Shown: positions 61,196-64,000 of the stretch, in pieces
How positions within the stretch are numbered: the first letter of the stretch is position 1
Layout of the letters: every line of letters begins with the position of its first letter
From: Labrenzia sp. CE80
GTDB lineage: Bacteria; Pseudomonadota; Alphaproteobacteria; Rhizobiales; Stappiaceae
Direction of reading: 5' to 3'
NCBI RefSeq assembly: GCF_009650605.1
Contig: NZ_WAJT01000004.1
Span: 186,001-250,000 of the forward strand
DNA: 64,000 nt
Notes under the pieces: model-generated
The model's input: the letters and a program-made list of their open reading frames with translations, nothing else
Told to the model about the DNA's origin: nothing
Database searches by the model: none
Position numbers and translations under genes: made by a program

Positions 61196-61440
61196 CTATT
61201 CGCAGAGTTTCATTTTCTCGCGGATGTCTCCTCGGAACTTTATCGCCAGGTCGATGAACGCGCGGGTGGGCGGCTCGACCTGGTCTGCGCGATGATGAAG
61301 GACAAAGGGAACCGGCCCGGCATCCTCAAGAAGCGGCAGGCTGGCACGGCGTTGCCATCTTCGGGTTAAGCCTCGCGGTTCTCGCCCTGCTCTATCATCT
61401 CCGTCACCAGTTGAAACCGGATCAAAGCGCGGGATCAGAG
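61196..61440 (-). pseudogene. Frameshifted remnant of a LysR-family regulator
   Basis: On the minus strand the C-terminal end of a LysR effector domain can be read in pieces. One frame gives LIPRF and later RRWQRRASLPLLEDAGPVPF, ending RAFIDLAIKFRGDIREKMKLCE and a stop at 61196. The intervening FQLVTEMIEQGE is in another frame, ending in a stop. At least two frameshifts are needed to join them, and the DNA-binding part is absent. It is a dead gene fragment of about 80 codons. Confidence 0.65.
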
Positions 61441-61468
61441 GTTACGCAGCTGCGGTGAAACTTGAGTG

Positions 61469-62635
61469 CTAAGCACCCTCGTTATTTCCGCTTTTTTTGA
61501 GGTTGAGAAGCACGACAAAGGACAAGGAACTGATTCCGGTGAGCAGACCCAGCACCGCATAGGGGCCACTTTCGACCAATAATGTCGCCAAGGCGGGGGG
61601 CGCGAAGGCATTGATCAAGTTCATCGGCAGTGCGATGGTTGCCATGGCTGCGGCATAGTCTGACTTTTTGTAAAACACCAATGGCATGGTCGCTCGGGCC
61701 ACGGCAAAAGCCCCGCTGCCAACTCCAAAAAGGCACAGAAAGCTTGCGAGCGGCCAAAAGCCAATCCCGCCCAAGGCGAGGGCTATAAGCCCCAGGGGGA
61801 TCGTTGCCCCGGAGACCCGCGCGGTGGAAAGGCCATCCCATTTCTTTCCTCCGAGCAAGTCGATAACTCTTCCGCTGACTTTGAAGAAGCCGAGAAGCGA
61901 TGCAATGCCGACAGCCAGGGAAAGCTCGGTCCCCATTGCACGCAGCAACTCGATGCCGACGGTTTCGATCCCGAACGTCACGAAGCCGTTGAGCACGATG
62001 GTAAGCACGATCAGCAGAAACGTTGGGTCGGTTGCGCTCACCGCGCGGCCTTTGGAGGGCGCTGACGTATCGTCGGCCTGCGTTTCCGGCAAGCAGAAGA
62101 AAACAAGAGGGCATATCAGCAGTGCCATCACCCCTGCGTAGACGAATGCCGCGCCACGCCAGCCGATCATTTGATCCAGAAAGGCTGTAATTGGCCAGAA
62201 CACGCTCCCTGCAAGGCCTGTGACAAGCATGAGCGTGCCGATCATGCTTCTTGCTCGGTCATCGCTATGGTCGGCTAGATAGACATAAGCGGCGGTTGTC
62301 AGGAACATTGAGCCCGCGATGCCGGTCAGAGCCCAGCCGAATAGAAAGAACATCTCTGATGGCGCGCTGGCGATGACGCAGAAACCTGCGCCGATCAGGG
62401 CAGCACCCAAAGCCATGACCCGTCGTGCGCCAAACTTCGCGAACCCTCTTCCTGCAAAGGGAGACGCAAGTCCCATGGCGACAAACATCACCGATGTTCC
62501 CAAGAATACGACTGGGAGCGCCACACCCAGATCTTCGCCAACTTGCGTGGCGACAACCGCCAGGAAGCCGACGACTCCCCAAGCGATCATTTGTGTGCTG
62601 GCTAGAATGGAAAAGACAATCAAGTGGCGGTGCAT
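61469..62635 (-). CDS. Major facilitator superfamily transporter
   Basis: The product of about 388 residues has twelve hydrophobic segments and MFS loop motifs (GRGFAKFGARRVMALG between helices 2 and 3; LPETQADDTSAPSKGRA in the central loop). Helix 1 reads FSILASTQMIAWGVVGFLAVVATQ. The group includes oxalate/formate-like and drug permeases, and the substrate is open. An upstream ATG at 62707 with GAGAGAC gives a 412-residue version; the shorter start is more usual for the family. It lies next to a LysR remnant that might once have regulated it. Confidence 0.85.
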   Translation of the reverse strand: MHRHLIVFSILASTQMIAWGVVGFLAVVATQVGEDLGVALPVVFLGTSVMFVAMGLASPFAGRGFAKFGARRVMALGAALIGAGFCVIASAPSEMFFLFGWALTGIAGSMFLTTAAYVYLADHSDDRARSMIGTLMLVTGLAGSVFWPITAFLDQMIGWRGAAFVYAGVMALLICPLVFFCLPETQADDTSAPSKGRAVSATDPTFLLIVLTIVLNGFVTFGIETVGIELLRAMGTELSLAVGIASLLGFFKVSGRVIDLLGGKKWDGLSTARVSGATIPLGLIALALGGIGFWPLASFLCLFGVGSGAFAVARATMPLVFYKKSDYAAAMATIALPMNLINAFAPPALATLLVESGPYAVLGLLTGISSLSFVVLLNLKKSGNNEGA

Positions 62636-62722
62636 TTGTAAAATGTGCTTCGGTATTGAGATCACATATTTTGGCCAGACCGTCCGACAAGAAGCTGATG
62701 CTCGCATGCACGTCTCTCGCTA

Positions 62723-63838
62723 TCAGTCATAGCCAAGAGCCGCTGCCACTTTAGGCAAGTGTGCCGCATAGTCCTGCTCGGCCCAATCCGGACCTTGGAG
62801 TTTTGTTGCTTTGAAGTTCTTGCGCTTCATGGCTTTACCCGTGCGCATTTCGTAGGCGATAAATGGGACGTCCTGAAGCTGCAATCCACTACCAACCTTT
62901 ATGTCGGCACATGGGAAACTGTCAGGCTCTGCTAATACAGTTTCAAAGATCTGGCGACCTTGGAGCATCAGTCCATATTGGAAAGCTGCAAAGTCATCGT
63001 CCGAACACCCCTCGTTTAGGAGATACGCCAGGGCCCAAAGATCGCTGCGATAGGAAGAAGTCACGATTTCATGCAAGAGAGCGTAGAATGCTCTGATCTC
63101 AGTTGCTTTGAAACGGGCCAACCGGTCTACGACCATTTCGATGTGTTCCGAGATGCCGCCTTCCGTAGGAGTGCCGACCACCTCCCAAAAAACATCCTGA
63201 TCCATTTTACGTGGATCGGGTTTGCCTGCAGAGGAAACGCGCTTTTCAGCTTGAATCTCAGCACGTTCGGCGGCAAGGCGGGCCAATTGCTGTTGGCTGG
63301 CATTGGCTTTCAGGAATAACTCTTGGGCTTGATCCATCACGTTTAGCAAGATCGATTTTTTACCCTCAATTTTGCCGATCAACTCTTGATATGCGCGCTG
63401 TTGATGTTCTTCACTCTCAAGCCAATTCGGCTCGTGTTTGAAGCCTTGGTCGCGCTTTTGGACGTACCACCAATAGGTGTTTTTGAGGTTCGCCAGATAA
63501 TTTCGCAAAATTCGGATGACGCGTTGGCCTTGATCGCATGAAATCAACCGATCTAGGGCATTGAGTATGTCATCGCCGGGTGGGGCAAAGCTCACCTCAT
63601 CATATGTGTAATGTTGCTCAATCGCCTCATAGAGGCCCTGGGAAAAATAGGCGGAGATCAGCTGCTTAACGGCTTCCCCGCCATATTCGTCCATAAGGGA
63701 CTTACCCCTTGGCTTTTTAAGACGTTGCTGATGAAGGAGCTCCGACATCAGTTCCAACAAGCGGTCGAAATCCTTGTCGATGTTGTCAAAGCGAGGGCGG
63801 AAGCTTTCATTGTCAGAAATTTGTATCTCGCTACTCAT
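62723..63838 (-). CDS. DUF4240-domain protein with helical N-terminal region
   Basis: The 371-residue protein has a charged, helical N-terminal half with a coiled-coil stretch (about 165-205, QQLARLAAERAEIQAEKR). A C-terminal DUF4240 domain follows: MDQDVFWEVVGTPTEGG, LARFKATEIRAFYALLHEI, SSYRSDLWALAYLLNEGCSDDDFAAFQYGLMLQGRQIFETVLAEPDSF. DUF4240 proteins are usually much shorter (about 150-180 residues), so the N-terminus is an addition. Function unknown. It starts at the ATG at 63838; a TTG at 63859 extends it by 7 codons. It is the last gene before the window end; 63839-64000 shows nothing that I can support. Confidence 0.75.
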   Translation of the reverse strand: MSSEIQISDNESFRPRFDNIDKDFDRLLELMSELLHQQRLKKPRGKSLMDEYGGEAVKQLISAYFSQGLYEAIEQHYTYDEVSFAPPGDDILNALDRLISCDQGQRVIRILRNYLANLKNTYWWYVQKRDQGFKHEPNWLESEEHQQRAYQELIGKIEGKKSILLNVMDQAQELFLKANASQQQLARLAAERAEIQAEKRVSSAGKPDPRKMDQDVFWEVVGTPTEGGISEHIEMVVDRLARFKATEIRAFYALLHEIVTSSYRSDLWALAYLLNEGCSDDDFAAFQYGLMLQGRQIFETVLAEPDSFPCADIKVGSGLQLQDVPFIAYEMRTGKAMKRKNFKATKLQGPDWAEQDYAAHLPKVAAALGYD

Positions 63839-64000
63839 CCGAAAATGCCCCGTTTTCAACCAGACGCCATTTTAACCCCTATCACACTGACGTTTTATTT
63901 TTGCAGACACCCTTTTGCGCAATGTTTGGCTAGGAAGGCTGACTTTACTGCCCTAGACCCATTGCCTTCATATTCGCAATGGAGGCCGGGAGGCCGGAAT

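Overview
The window looks like chromosomal DNA from a motile, marine-type alphaproteobacterium of the Hyphomicrobiales, perhaps Stappiaceae (Roseibium/Labrenzia/Stappia). The grounds are ctrA divergent from fliI-fliJ, a DUF2336 protein, PqiA-like and FCD-GntR proteins of alphaproteobacterial type, high GC, and many ABC importers. The family-level placement is inference from gene content and protein style; no database was searched.

Layout. 1-2.6 kb is the end of a chemotaxis operon (cheY-cheB-cheR). 2.6-9.6 kb holds a membrane LytTR regulator, a Tat-exported metallo-beta-lactamase-fold protein, the cell-cycle regulator ctrA divergent from fliI-fliJ, a PqiA-like membrane protein and a DUF2336 protein. 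9.8-17.1 kb has an alpha-ketoglutarate semialdehyde dehydrogenase, a large MscS channel and glpD-glpK. 17.4-22.8 kb is a complete five-gene peptide ABC importer. 22.8-28.3 kb has a TetR/DUF1330-like divergent pair, a membrane protein with a HlyD-type adaptor, and an arsR-arsC-acr3 operon. 28.3-32.3 kb has a LysE exporter, a GntR regulator and a divergent D-amino-acid oxidase/4-hydroxyproline epimerase pair. 32.3-35.3 kb is an accessory block: a Crp/Fnr regulator and three unrecognised proteins. 35.7-48.5 kb has an SH3-MliC protein, a GGDEF-EAL protein, a RecD-like helicase, a TetR/SDR pair, YdjC, VOC, methyltransferase and GST genes, and tex. 48.6-64 kb has an orphan membrane protein, a desaturase coupled to a cytosolic PhnD-like protein, a LysR regulator, a split Fe/phosphonate-type ABC importer (ATPase apart from permease and binding protein), an XRE/membrane-protein pair, gnd, a MYG1 homologue, a decayed LysR gene, an MFS permease and a DUF4240 protein.

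How the genes work together. The motility theme links che, ctrA and fliIJ. The epimerase and oxidase, with the distant semialdehyde dehydrogenase, form most of a trans-4-hydroxy-L-proline to alpha-ketoglutarate route; the deaminase step is not in the window. Several regulators sit beside strong palindromes that look like their own operators (positions 23324, 29811, 34560, 41431/41484, 51631, 54288).

The best candidate for something undescribed is the 32.3-35.3 kb block. A Crp/Fnr-family regulator is separated by a perfect 18-bp CRP-geometry palindrome from a 287-residue protein with a central hydrophobic segment, which is followed by a second orphan protein and a small secreted protein. No rRNA, tRNA, CRISPR array, insertion sequence or prophage was found.
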